Assembly (NCBI RefSeq): GCF_014196195.1
Contig: NZ_JACIDF010000001.1
Location: 124,001-188,000 of the forward strand
DNA: 64,000 nt
Direction: 5' to 3'
DNA from: Anoxybacteroides rupiense
Lineage (GTDB): Bacteria; Bacillota; Bacilli; Bacillales; Anoxybacillaceae
In this document: one piece after another, positions 50,905 to 59,723 of the stretch
How the letters are laid out: each line of letters begins with the position of its first letter
How positions within the stretch are numbered: position 1 is the first letter of the stretch
Made by a program: the position numbers and the translations under genes
Notes under the pieces: model-generated
Database searches by the model: none
Told to the model about the DNA's origin: nothing
What the model saw: the letters and a program-made list of their open reading frames with translations, nothing else

Positions 50905-50935
50905 AACTGTGCCGTCTAAAAGAAACGGCACGGTT
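50905..50935 (-). terminator. Terminator after the aldehyde dehydrogenase gene
   Basis: AACTGTGCCGT (50905-50915) and ACGGCACGGTT (50925-50935) pair at 10 of 11 positions. On the minus strand the hairpin ends in a seven-T run. It lies 5 bases after the stop codon. The remaining bases to the AraC gene hold nothing I can identify. Confidence 0.8.
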
Positions 50936-50940
50936 GCTCC

Positions 50941-52380
50941 TTACTGATTGCGATTGAAAATCACAAGTTTTAACTCTGTCATTTCTTCGATTGCATAGCG
51001 GATGCCTTCACGGCCAAATCCGCTTTCCTTGACGCCTCCATATGGCATATGATCCACCCGGAACGTCGGAATATCATTGACAAGCACTCCGCCGACATGC
51101 AGCTTTTCTGCTGCTTTCCACGCGACATGGACATTATCTGTATAGATGCCGGCTTGCAAACCGTAACGTGAATCATTGACCAATTCAATCGCTTCATCAA
51201 TAGATGAAACTTTATTAATCAAAACAATCGGCGCAAACACTTCATAGCACGATACTTTCAACGTAGGCGCTGCATTTAAAATGACCGTCGGCAGCAAAAT
51301 ATTTCCTTGCCGCTCGCCGCCGATTGCTACTGTCGCACCGCTTTGTTTCGCTTCTTCAATCCACTGCAATGACCGCTCGACATCTTGAGGTGTAATCAAT
51401 GCTGAGACATCTGTACTAGCATCAAGCGGATCGCCGATTTTTAACTGCTGAGCAGCTGCAATAAATTTTTCTACAAATTCGTCATATCGTTTTTCATGAA
51501 CATAGATGCGCTGAAGGGAAATACACACTTGTCCTTGGAAAGAGAAAGCCCCAAAGACACAGCGCGGGATCATCCGGTCGATGTCTGTTTGTTCATCGAC
51601 AATGACGGCCGAATTCGATCCAAGCTCCAGCGTCACACGCTTAAGCCCGGCTTTATTGCGAATGCCAATCCCTACCTCTGGGCTTCCCGTAAATGTCACC
51701 ATACTGACGCGCGGATCCGTGACGATCTGATCGCCTACAGTTCGGCCGCTTCCCGTTACTACATTGAGCGCTCCTTTTGGCAGTCCCGCAGCTTCAAACA
51801 GCTCAGCAATCAAATAGGACGAAAGCGGAGTTTGGCTTGCCGGCTTTAATACGACCGTATTTCCGGAGGCAAAGGCCGGTCCGAGCTTGTGCGCAACAAG
51901 ATTCATTGGGAAGTTAAAAGGAGTGATCGCCCCGATGACTCCAATCGGCTCTCTCGTCGTAAATGCGATTCGGTTTTCCCCACCCGGCGCCGCATCTAAC
52001 GGAATGGTTTCACCATGAATACGCTTCGCTTCCTCCGCAGCAAATTTATAGGTTTGAATGGTGCGAGCCACTTCCGCTTTTGCTGTTGTCAGCGGCTTCG
52101 CAGCTTCTGTTGCGATGATTCGCGCTGCCACCTCTGAACGCTCCTGCAAAAGTGACGCCACCTTTTCTAAAATAGCCGCTCGTTGGTAGGCTGGCATTTG
52201 CTTCATCTTTCCCCGCGCTTCATATGCAGCCGCAATCGCTAAACGAACCTCTTCCTCCGTCGCAGCTGGAATTTCGGCAAGCGCCTCGCCAGAATAAGGA
52301 GACCGCAATGTCGTATACGCTCTTGCTTCCACCCACTCCCCATCAATATATAGCTTCTTTTTTTCAAAAGTCGTTTTCAT
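50941..52380 (-). CDS. Aldehyde dehydrogenase (NAD(P)-dependent)
   Basis: A 479-residue member of the aldehyde dehydrogenase superfamily. It shows ITPFNFPMNLVAHK, the Rossmann GSGRTVGDQI, the catalytic Glu in VTLELGSNSA near residue 240, and the catalytic Cys in FQGQVCISLQR near 280. The sequence type is close to lactaldehyde and non-phosphorylating glyceraldehyde-3-phosphate dehydrogenases, but the substrate cannot be assigned. GGGTGGGAG precedes the ATG at 52380. It is a single-gene unit with its own terminator. Confidence 0.88.
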   Translation of the reverse strand: MKTTFEKKKLYIDGEWVEARAYTTLRSPYSGEALAEIPAATEEEVRLAIAAAYEARGKMKQMPAYQRAAILEKVASLLQERSEVAARIIATEAAKPLTTAKAEVARTIQTYKFAAEEAKRIHGETIPLDAAPGGENRIAFTTREPIGVIGAITPFNFPMNLVAHKLGPAFASGNTVVLKPASQTPLSSYLIAELFEAAGLPKGALNVVTGSGRTVGDQIVTDPRVSMVTFTGSPEVGIGIRNKAGLKRVTLELGSNSAVIVDEQTDIDRMIPRCVFGAFSFQGQVCISLQRIYVHEKRYDEFVEKFIAAAQQLKIGDPLDASTDVSALITPQDVERSLQWIEEAKQSGATVAIGGERQGNILLPTVILNAAPTLKVSCYEVFAPIVLINKVSSIDEAIELVNDSRYGLQAGIYTDNVHVAWKAAEKLHVGGVLVNDIPTFRVDHMPYGGVKESGFGREGIRYAIEEMTELKLVIFNRNQ

Positions 52381-52773
52381 CGTACTCCCACCCTTTCCTT
52401 TTGATTGCACAAACGACAGGTTGCCTCTAACACCCTTTCCGTTCTCCTCAATAGCCATAACATGCTAACACAACCACCATTATCTTTATTCGTCTTTTTG
52501 ACGGAAAAGTCCTGCTGTTGATGATTCTCCACTTCTAAGGATATAGGCAATTTTTAACCTCACATTTTCTCTTTCATCTTTTTATTCACTATTTTCAATA
52601 GGTGTTGTACAATTACAATCGAAATAAGTAAACGTTTACTTCTCAAACATCCATTCACCAATCATTGAATTCACCGTCAGGAAGCCCCGTTTGCTTATTC
52701 CTTTTGGATCATGTTTTATAGCATATTTATACTATTTTTACATTTATTATAGTTGCAAAGGGAGCGAGCACAC
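52381..52773. other. Divergent intergenic region with a LacI/CcpA-type palindrome
   Basis: No gene is seen. At 52626-52641 a perfect 16-base palindrome AAGTAAACGTTTACTT resembles cre or another LacI-family operator. It lies 132 bases upstream of the globin-coupled receptor gene and 245 bases upstream of the aldehyde dehydrogenase gene, so either could be its target. Confidence 0.5.
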
Positions 52774-54078
52774 ATGAGTTTTTCAATTTTTATGAGAAAA
52801 AAGGCGCAGCCCGCCAGCACAAGCCATATCGATCCAAACGTTCCAACTAGGCTGGTCCGTCTTCAGAATCCTTCCATTAACAAGCAAATCGAAATGATTG
52901 AGCTAACCGAACGGGATCTGGCCATACTTCAAACGTTAAAGCCGTTTATTGAAGAAAAAATCGATACCATTGTCACCCGCTTCTATGATGTGCTTCAAAC
53001 AGAGCCTTCACTGCTCGCTATTATTCAACAGCACAGCTCTGTTGAACAATTAAAACAAACGTTAAAGGTCCATGTCATTGAAATGTTCAGCGGAAGAATT
53101 GATGATGAGTTCATCGCGAAACGCACGCGCATTGCGATCGCCCATTTGCGCATCCAACTTCTCCCAAAATGGTATATGTGCGCCTTTCAGCAATTGCTGT
53201 TGGCTCTATTAGACGTCATTTCTCCTCATATTTCTGAGCCGCATGCGCTAATGGAGGCCACTAAATCGATGACCAAAGTACTAAGCCTTGAACAGCAAAT
53301 TGTGTTAGAGGAATATGAAAAAGCAAACGAAAGAAACCGCATGCAAATGGAGCAAATAAAAAATGAAATGAAAGAACAGCTTAAAGCGATGGTTCAAGAG
53401 CTTTCCACTGTATCAAGCGAAGTCAGCTCCTCGGCTGATGGATTAACAACTCAAGCCAAGGATATTTTGCAATTTGCTAAAGAAGCCGTTCAAATTGCGG
53501 ATACGAGTGAACAACAATCGGTCAAAGGCCAAGAAAAACTACAGCGCCAGCAATCAACGATTCATAATTTTCAACAGATGATGAAAAAAATTCAGACGGA
53601 AGTACATAGCCTCCAACAATCAGCTGCGAAGATCGAAAATATCAACAGCCTTGTCACGGCCATCGCCGATCAAACCAATATGCTCTCGCTTAACGCTTCG
53701 ATCGAGGCTGCCCGGGCTGGAGAGCACGGAAAAGGGTTTGCGGTCGTTGCCAACGAAGTTCGCAACCTCGCCTCGCAAACAAAACAGTCGGTTTCGAGTG
53801 TAGCGGACATTTTAAACGAGCTCAACTCAAAGGTTCATACGATCTCGCAATCATTGGATGCAATGGCTTCATTAATTGCGGAAGGTACAGATGATATGGA
53901 GAAAATCAATCAATTTTTCAATGAGTTCGGCTTGTCCTTAAAGCAAATTCGTGAACAAAATCAACGTATTGATCACGAAATGAAGCAATACGTTCATGTT
54001 GTGTCAGAAATGAGCCAAGCCATCGCCGATGTCGCTGCATCTGCTGAACAGGTGGAGAAAGTGGCCTATGATCTGTAG
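52774..54078 (+). CDS. hemAT: Globin-coupled aerotaxis transducer (HemAT type)
   Basis: A 434-residue soluble chemoreceptor that senses oxygen through heme. An N-terminal globin domain (about residues 30-185) carries the proximal His in RIAIAHLRIQLLPKWYM. A linker and methyl-accepting signalling domain follow with the hairpin tip ADQTNMLSLNASIEAARAGE. The start at 52774 (MSFSIFMRKK) has GGGAG 9 bases upstream; an upstream TTG at 52753 overlaps that ribosome site. Length agrees with B. subtilis HemAT. It ends at a terminator shared with the convergent chemoreceptor gene. Confidence 0.92.
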   Translation: MSFSIFMRKKAQPASTSHIDPNVPTRLVRLQNPSINKQIEMIELTERDLAILQTLKPFIEEKIDTIVTRFYDVLQTEPSLLAIIQQHSSVEQLKQTLKVHVIEMFSGRIDDEFIAKRTRIAIAHLRIQLLPKWYMCAFQQLLLALLDVISPHISEPHALMEATKSMTKVLSLEQQIVLEEYEKANERNRMQMEQIKNEMKEQLKAMVQELSTVSSEVSSSADGLTTQAKDILQFAKEAVQIADTSEQQSVKGQEKLQRQQSTIHNFQQMMKKIQTEVHSLQQSAAKIENINSLVTAIADQTNMLSLNASIEAARAGEHGKGFAVVANEVRNLASQTKQSVSSVADILNELNSKVHTISQSLDAMASLIAEGTDDMEKINQFFNEFGLSLKQIREQNQRIDHEMKQYVHVVSEMSQAIADVAASAEQVEKVAYDL

Positions 54079-54132
54079 GGAAGCCAAATCGAGGCTACCG
54101 AAAGATATGGTGCGCTCCGCCATCCGGCAGCC

Positions 54133-54178
54133 AAAGCCCCGATTACCCGAACCCTCGCTTCGAATAACGGGGCTTTTT
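54133..54178. terminator. Bidirectional terminator between two chemoreceptor genes
   Basis: AAAGCCCCG (54133-54141) and CGGGGCTTT (54168-54176) with a 26-base loop, TT following on the plus strand. It lies directly after the convergent reading frame ending at 54180. Confidence 0.65.
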
Positions 54179-54179
54179 C

Positions 54180-55531
54180 CTATATGACCGACACTGATAA
54201 ATCCACACCTACTACACCGACAATTTGCTGCTGATGCAAAATAGGCGCAGAAATCGTCAGGCACGGCTTCTTCGTTAACGCTGAAATATAAACGTCTGAA
54301 ATAAACGTGTTTCCTTTGCTTGCCTCGATAAACCAAGGACGTGCCTTCGCGTTGACAAGCCCTGCGGGAGGACTGGAATAAACGAAGGTCCCGTCTAAAC
54401 GATTCGACCAGACCGCTTCAATATTAGAATGAGAGCGCAAAAATTCGTTCAAATATTTTTGGTGCTGCCGCTCGTCCAGTTTATATAATGGGCACGTCTG
54501 CAAAAACGTAAACAGCCGTTTTTTCGCTTCTTCGATCATTTGTTCATCAAGAGAAGCAATCGTTATCGCATGATCTTTTTTCATCATGCCTTGTAATTCA
54601 TTGGAGGTTTGCTCTAAAGCTTCATTGATTCGCATGATTTGCTGGACATTTTGGTGCTGATGATCCATATCCTTTGCTACTGTCTGAGCATATTCTTTAT
54701 TTGCTACCGACATATTGGAGATTTCATCAAGCAATAACGCGATTTCTTGAATGCTTTCCGTTTGTGCCTCTACCGCTTGTGTCGAATCCGATACCATGCC
54801 TGTAATTCCGCTTATCTTCCCCTTAAATGTATCAAGAATGTAAAGCACATCCGTCATTTCTTTTGAGCCATGTCTGTCGATAAAGCAATTTCTTTTTGGA
54901 TCAATGATAAAATTTCCCGCGTTTGTTCAACCGCTTTTGATGTTTGTCCAGCTAAATTTCCGACTTCATTGGCTACTACCGAAAACCCTTTGCCGTGCTC
55001 CCCTGCTCGCGCCGACTCAATGTTGGCGTTTAATGCCAAAATGCTCGTTCTTTGTGAAATAGCACCGATCGTTGAAAGAATTTGATTGATTTCCTGCGAT
55101 CGATTGACGAGGCTATCCATTTGCCGCAGCAGCATTTGATGACTGCTCCGAAGTTCCGCCATTTCTTCCTGTAATTTTTTGAGCGACTCCCATGAACGGG
55201 CCAGCTCTTCATAAAACAATTGGCTGCTGAAATGAATTTCTTGAGAAACAGCGGAAATTTGCACAGCCGCCGCTTCGATTTTTTTTATTTTTTCCGCCAC
55301 ACTTAACACATCATTCACTGTTTTTTCAAGGTGCGCCGTTAATCCAACTGTGCTTTCCTTGCTTGACGAAGATGTTTCATCGAGAGAATGGGCAGCCAGC
55401 TTCATTTGTTCAATAATTCCTTTTAACTGATCAGCTGCTACTTGGATCTGCCCCATAACATGTCGATCATCCGCTTCACCGGAATGATGTAACAAATCGT
55501 TTTCTTTCAAACGCCGCTTTAATAAAAACAT
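54180..55531 (-). pseudogene. Soluble methyl-accepting chemotaxis protein with C-terminal Cache domain, split by a -1 frame change
   Basis: Two frames overlap by ATGA at 54854-54857. The first (55531-54854, 225 residues) gives the descending signalling helix and tip ([20 protein letters not shown]) and ends DMAQKK. The second (54857-54180, 225 residues) continues the returning coiled coil and then a PDC/Cache sensor (NRLDGTFVYSSPP, RPWFIEASKG, VGVVGVDLSV). The break falls inside the returning helix, so one ancestral protein of about 450 residues is likely. It could be a frameshift mutation, sequencing error, recoding, or two co-translated chains. No membrane helix is seen. Confidence 0.7.
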
Positions 55532-55782
55532 ACAATCTCCCCTTCGATGTTATATTTTATAACAAAATTATAACATTGATTCAAAAAACAACTGAATATT
55601 TTTTTGAATATTCTTTATTTTTTTAGTATCCATTTTCCATCACTCGATGAGCCTTTCTGTCTCACTGATGATCCACTATTCTTTTCCATACATGATTTCT
55701 CTTGATTCGTACACATTAATAACTGTTTAAACCGATTCATTGAACCGTTTGTATATATTGACGAAAGAGGAGTGTAAACAAA

Positions 55783-56118
55783 ATGAACCTGTTACGTCTA
55801 TTTAATTTCGGACGTAATCGCATGATGTGGAAGCAAGCATTACGTCTAATGGGGCGGCGAAACAATAACCGCACAGCGACTTGGAGCATTCTGAGCTTCG
55901 GTTTAGGAATGGCGTTAACGGCTGTTTTGAATAGGAGAAAAGCTCGAATCTCTGCATTTTCCCTCAAACAGCCACTTCAACAAGCCATGAATAAAATGAA
56001 CAGCTTAATGAACCGAAATCGAGGAATGAAACAGCCGAGTTTAGCAACGGTGGAGCTTTCACAGGAGCTTACGCAAAACCAAACGAGCACGACGCCGACA
56101 AATAACCAACCGTCTTAG
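55783..56118 (+). CDS. Small basic hypothetical protein
   Basis: A 111-residue protein with a very basic N-terminal third, one hydrophobic stretch (residues 33-48, WSILSFGLGMALTAVL), a further Arg/Lys-rich part, and a Thr/Asn/Gln-rich C-terminal tail. GAGGAG lies 10 bases before the ATG, and a good terminator follows. It looks like a genuine single-gene unit, possibly membrane-associated. I do not recognise a family. Confidence 0.7.
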   Translation: MNLLRLFNFGRNRMMWKQALRLMGRRNNNRTATWSILSFGLGMALTAVLNRRKARISAFSLKQPLQQAMNKMNSLMNRNRGMKQPSLATVELSQELTQNQTSTTPTNNQPS

Positions 56119-56138
56119 CAATCCCTCTTATTCCGCGC

Positions 56139-56179
56139 AAAATCTCTCCTGCCTTTTATGAAAGAGGCGGGAGATTTTT
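56139..56179 (+). terminator. Terminator after the small basic protein gene
   Basis: AAAATCTCTCCTGCCT pairs with AGGCGGGAGATTTTT with a small bulge, followed by TTTTTC on the plus strand. Confidence 0.7.
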
Positions 56180-56379
56180 CTATACGTTATTTGATTAACC
56201 ATTTGCTTCTTAACCGTTGTGATACATGCCAAAATAACCGCTTGATGACGGGAATATACTAAAAACAAATCCCCCGTCTTTGCATGGTCTAAACTCCTTC
56301 TACCCCGAGGTTTGCTGACGTTTTTCTAACTGAATTCACATGATTTTATTAAATAAACCGTTCACAGGAATCCTTTTCG

Positions 56380-56550
56380 TTAATGGGTTCGCAAAATCCA
56401 ATAAAAAGGCTTTTCCTCCCCACGGAACTCGTTAGCCACGACACGCAAGGTGCTGATAGATAAAACTTGTAATTCATCGATATTTGAAGCAAGGGCATGC
56501 CCCATTTTCTCCGGTCGAAAGGCACATGTACAGACTTGTGTTCTGACCAT
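56380..56550 (-). CDS. Possible small ORF of 56 codons
   Basis: An uninterrupted frame runs from ATG at 56550 to TAA at 56380. It has balanced, coding-like composition in its last 40 codons (ALASNIDELQVLSISTLRVV, ANEFRGEEKPFYWILRTH). The nearest ribosome-site-like AAAGG is 11 bases away. A hairpin (56572-56598) precedes it. No family is recognised; it may be a relic. The rest of the 56180-56778 gap shows no other gene. Confidence 0.3.
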   Translation of the reverse strand: MVRTQVCTCAFRPEKMGHALASNIDELQVLSISTLRVVANEFRGEEKPFYWILRTH

Positions 56551-56571
56551 GAGTTTTTATACCTTTCTCCT

Positions 56572-56598
56572 ATCGATTATCGCCTAAGGATAATCGAT
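56572..56598. repeat. Perfect 10-base inverted repeat
   Basis: ATCGATTATC (56572-56581) and GATAATCGAT (56589-56598) flank GCCTAAG. It is located upstream of the possible small ORF on the minus strand. Its function is unknown. Confidence 0.5.
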
Positions 56599-56640
56599 GG
56601 ATCGATTGCATCGCCCACCAAGTCCAATCATAAAAAAAGA

Positions 56641-56654
56641 ACCAATACATTGGT
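56641..56654 (-). terminator. Probable terminator downstream of the DUF1450-like gene
   Basis: ACCAAT/ATTGGT stem followed on the minus strand by CTTTTTTT. It lies about 125 bases after the gene ending at 56779. Confidence 0.5.
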
Positions 56655-56778
56655 CCTGGTTTCCATCAGCGATTCATCCTCGATACAACGCCATATAAAT
56701 ATGACGCTTTTTCCATCCTTCTCTCTACCCTTTTTATCGCGCCACTGCCGTCAGCTTTTAAATGAAATAGCCAATCGA

Positions 56779-57033
56779 TCATTGCGCGGATTTTGCACGA
56801 ATTTTCCGCCAATCTTGAATCAGGCGCTGCTGAACTTCGCCGTACAATTCATCCACCGTGCTGCATCTTACCATTTCTTTATCAATTAATGCAAACGGAC
56901 AGCGTTTGCATGTCTTGCATTTTCCTAAACAGTCTTTGCGCTTAATTTTAATGTTTTTATAGGTATCTTTTAAAAACACATAAAGCTGTTTTGATTCAAA
57001 CTTATTTTTCTTACAAAAACAGATCTTCTTCAT
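56779..57033 (-). CDS. Cysteine-rich DUF1450-like (YuzB-type) small protein
   Basis: An 84-residue protein resembling the YuzB/DUF1450 thioredoxin-fold ferredoxin-like family. Cys occurs at residues 5, 7, 35, 39, 42, 45 and 57 (pattern CxC then CxxxCxxCxxC), followed by PFALIDKEMV. An iron-sulfur cluster or other metal centre is plausible. The start at 57033 has GGAAGG upstream; the longer frame would place the Fur box inside the gene. A near-perfect Fur box is 24 bases upstream, so it should be induced by iron limitation. Precise role unknown. Confidence 0.75.
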   Translation of the reverse strand: MKKICFCKKNKFESKQLYVFLKDTYKNIKIKRKDCLGKCKTCKRCPFALIDKEMVRCSTVDELYGEVQQRLIQDWRKIRAKSAQ

Positions 57034-57056
57034 TTCTGCCTTCCAAACCTCCACAA

Positions 57057-57071
57057 TGATAAAAATTATCA
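57057..57071. promoter_or_regulatory. Fur box
   Basis: TGATAAAAATTATCA matches the Bacillus 7-1-7 Fur consensus TGATAATNATTATCA at every position but one. A GATAAT usable as -10 on the minus strand overlaps it. Confidence 0.75.
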
Positions 57072-57224
57072 TTTTCATCTACTCTAATAATACCAAAAAA
57101 TTTTCATCGCGAAACAACAAAATTATTTTTTCTCGTTGTTTTTTGTAGATTTCAGTAGATTGTTCTTTATAGTTTATTCAGAAAAAAATAAATTTTTCAA
57201 AATCGTTTTAAAGGGGGGAAATCA

Positions 57225-57953
57225 TTGATTCATTTTCGTCAAGTGAACAAACATTACGGCAGCTTCCACGTTCTAAAAGATATCAATCTTTCCATTGAAC
57301 AAGGAGAAGTTGTCGTCATTATCGGTCCATCTGGCTCAGGAAAAAGCACCTTAGTCCGCTGCATTAATCGTCTTGAAACGATCACAAGCGGCGAATTAAT
57401 CGTCGACGGTGTGAAGGTGAATGACAAGAATGTCGACATTAATAAGCTTCGCCGCAATATCGGCATGGTCTTCCAACATTTTAACTTATACCCGCATAAA
57501 ACTGTATTGCAAAATATTACGCTCGCACCTATTAAAGTTTTAGGCGTTTCAGAAAAAGAAGCAAAAGAAACAGCTATGTATTATCTCGAAAAAGTGGGGA
57601 TTCCAGATAAAGCAAACGCTTATCCCGCTGAATTATCCGGCGGTCAGCAGCAGCGGGTCGCCATTGCCAGGGGCCTCGCCATGAAGCCGAAAATTATGCT
57701 GTTTGACGAACCGACATCAGCGCTGGATCCCGAAACCATTGGCGAAGTGCTAGATGTAATGAAAACATTGGCTACAGAAGGAATGACCATGGTCGTTGTT
57801 ACGCACGAGATGGGGTTTGCTCGTGAAGTGGCAGACCGAATTGTCTTTATGGACAAAGGACAAATTCTCGAAGAGGCCTCGCCGGGAGAATTCTTTGCCC
57901 ACCCGCGCGAGGAGCGAGCCCGCTTGTTTCTGAGCCGTATTCTTAGTCATTAG
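57225..57953 (+). CDS. glnQ: Glutamine ABC transporter ATPase
   Basis: A 242-residue polar-amino-acid ABC ATPase. Walker [10 protein letters not shown] near residue 32, Q-loop, signature LSGGQQQR near 135, Walker B IMLFDEP and switch His in VTHEMGF. The start is TTG at 57225 with AAGGGGGG upstream. First gene of glnQ-glnH-glnM-glnP. Glutamine is inferred from order and from the adjacent GlnKL system. Confidence 0.92.
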   Translation: MIHFRQVNKHYGSFHVLKDINLSIEQGEVVVIIGPSGSGKSTLVRCINRLETITSGELIVDGVKVNDKNVDINKLRRNIGMVFQHFNLYPHKTVLQNITLAPIKVLGVSEKEAKETAMYYLEKVGIPDKANAYPAELSGGQQQRVAIARGLAMKPKIMLFDEPTSALDPETIGEVLDVMKTLATEGMTMVVVTHEMGFAREVADRIVFMDKGQILEEASPGEFFAHPREERARLFLSRILSH

Positions 57954-57975
57954 ATAACAAATAGGGGGAATTTTT

Positions 57976-58836
57976 ATGAAAGCCAAAAGAATGTGGAAAA
58001 AAGGAATCGGACTTGTATTGGCAGCCATACTCTGTTTATTCGCTTTAGCCGGCTGCAACAGCAGTGAAACAGCATCCACAGACAGCAAAGGAGACGGATC
58101 GAAGCAAACAGAATCAGCTCAAAGCACCCTAGACAAGATTAAAGAAAGAGGAAAGCTCGTCGTCGGAGTAAAATATGATTTGAATCTTTTTGGGTTAAAA
58201 AATCCAGAAACTGGTGAAGTAGAAGGTTTTGATATTGACATCGCCAAGGGTCTCGCCAAAAAAATTCTCGGTGATGAAAATAAAATTGAATTAAAAGAAG
58301 TAACATCGAAAACGCGAATTCCGATGTTAAATAATGGAGAAATTGATGCCATCATCGCTACGATGACGATTACAGAAGACCGGAAAAAGGAAGTCGATTT
58401 TTCTGATGTTTATTTTATGGCTGGACAATCCTTGCTTGTCAAAAAGAACAGTAAGATTAATGGAATAAAAGATATCAAAAAAGGAGTTACCGTTTTAACC
58501 GCAAAAGGGTCCACTTCTGCGCAAAATATTCGCGCCAAGGCTCCAGAAGCAACCGTCTTAGAGTTTGAAAATTATGCGGAAGCCTTTACAGCATTAAAAG
58601 CTGGACAAGGCGATGCCCTCACAACCGATAATGCATTGCTTTTTGGCATGGCGAAACAGGATCCGAATTTCCGGGTTGTGGATGAGACATTTTCTGAAGA
58701 GCCTTACGGAATTGCTGTGCGCAAAGGAGACAAAGAGTTTGTCGATCTCATTAACGAATATTTGCGCGAAATTAAGGAGAATGGCGAATACGATAAAATC
58801 TATGAAAAATGGATTGGAGAAAAGCCAAAGCAATAA
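57976..58836 (+). CDS. glnH: Glutamine-binding lipoprotein of ABC transporter
   Basis: A 286-residue family 3 solute-binding protein. The signal peptide ends in lipobox LAGC near residue 24, and a Ser/Thr-rich linker follows. The mature domain begins RGKLVVGVKYDLNLFG and has the ligand-binding EVEGFDIDIAKGLAKKI and ATMTITEDRKKEVDF. AGGGGG before the ATG. A hairpin follows before the permease genes. Confidence 0.9.
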   Translation: MKAKRMWKKGIGLVLAAILCLFALAGCNSSETASTDSKGDGSKQTESAQSTLDKIKERGKLVVGVKYDLNLFGLKNPETGEVEGFDIDIAKGLAKKILGDENKIELKEVTSKTRIPMLNNGEIDAIIATMTITEDRKKEVDFSDVYFMAGQSLLVKKNSKINGIKDIKKGVTVLTAKGSTSAQNIRAKAPEATVLEFENYAEAFTALKAGQGDALTTDNALLFGMAKQDPNFRVVDETFSEEPYGIAVRKGDKEFVDLINEYLREIKENGEYDKIYEKWIGEKPKQ

Positions 58837-58850
58837 TAGCCATTTGAACG

Positions 58851-58875
58851 GATGAGCGGGCATATTCCGCTCATC
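58851..58875 (+). other. Intercistronic hairpin after glnH
   Basis: GATGAGCGG (58851-58859) and CCGCTCATC (58867-58875) form a perfect 9-base stem with a 7-base loop and no T-run. Placement between the binding protein and permease genes mirrors the hairpin after xynE. The remaining bases to 59043 carry no gene. Confidence 0.6.
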
Positions 58876-59043
58876 TGCTATTCTATAGAAAGACCATTGG
58901 GAAACGGAGCGAATGAAGACAACAACCAGAGGTAAGCCACAAACTCTCCTTCTGCCACGCGAATTGTGCGACAAAAGCCTAGCTTGCCATCTATTCGCAT
59001 ATCAAAAACAACCTTGTATCAAGCATAACGAGGAGGTGCAATC

Positions 59044-59697
59044 ATGCCTGATTATTCAATTTTAATCGAACATTGGGATCTGTATATGCAAGGGTTTCTT
59101 CATACGATAAAATCCAGTGTTCTTGCCCTAATCGGCAGTTTACTTATTGGAACGGTGATGGCCATCTTTCGCATTGCGCCGGTGCGTCCATTGAATTGGA
59201 TTGGAGCGGCATATGTTGAATTTATTCGCAATATCCCGCTCATTTTAATTGTATTTGTATTTTTCGTCGGGTTGCCGGCTCTTGGCATTCGTTTGGACTC
59301 CTTCACCGCCGGAACATTGGGATTAACCGTTTACACAGCTGCCTTTATCGCCGAAGTCATCCGTGCCGGGATTCTTTCTGTGCCAAAAGGACAGATGGAA
59401 GCCGCACGATCATCGGGATTAACTTATTTGCAAGCCATGTGGCATGTGATTTTGCCTCAAGCTATTAAAATTGTCATACCGCCTATGGGCAACCAATTTA
59501 TCAATCTCGTTAAAAACTCTTCTGTTCTAGGCGTTATTGCAGGGTTAGATCTGATGTATTTTGGTGATTTAATTTCCTCCGAAACGTTTGTCACTTTTGA
59601 CGTCTATATTTTTGTTGCCATGTTTTATCTAGTGTTAACCATTCCGCTTAGCTTAGGCGTTGGCGCGCTCGAACGCCGCTTAGCAAGAAGTCGATAA
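59044..59697 (+). CDS. glnM: Glutamine ABC transporter permease
   Basis: A 217-residue polar-amino-acid permease (HisM/GlnP type) with about five helices and the coupling loop EAARSSGLTYLQAMWHVILP near residue 118. GAGG precedes the ATG. It pairs with the next gene, which is homologous to it. Confidence 0.9.
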   Translation: MPDYSILIEHWDLYMQGFLHTIKSSVLALIGSLLIGTVMAIFRIAPVRPLNWIGAAYVEFIRNIPLILIVFVFFVGLPALGIRLDSFTAGTLGLTVYTAAFIAEVIRAGILSVPKGQMEAARSSGLTYLQAMWHVILPQAIKIVIPPMGNQFINLVKNSSVLGVIAGLDLMYFGDLISSETFVTFDVYIFVAMFYLVLTIPLSLGVGALERRLARSR

Positions 59698-59723
59698 GAT
59701 GATAGAAAAAGGTGGGGTGAGAA

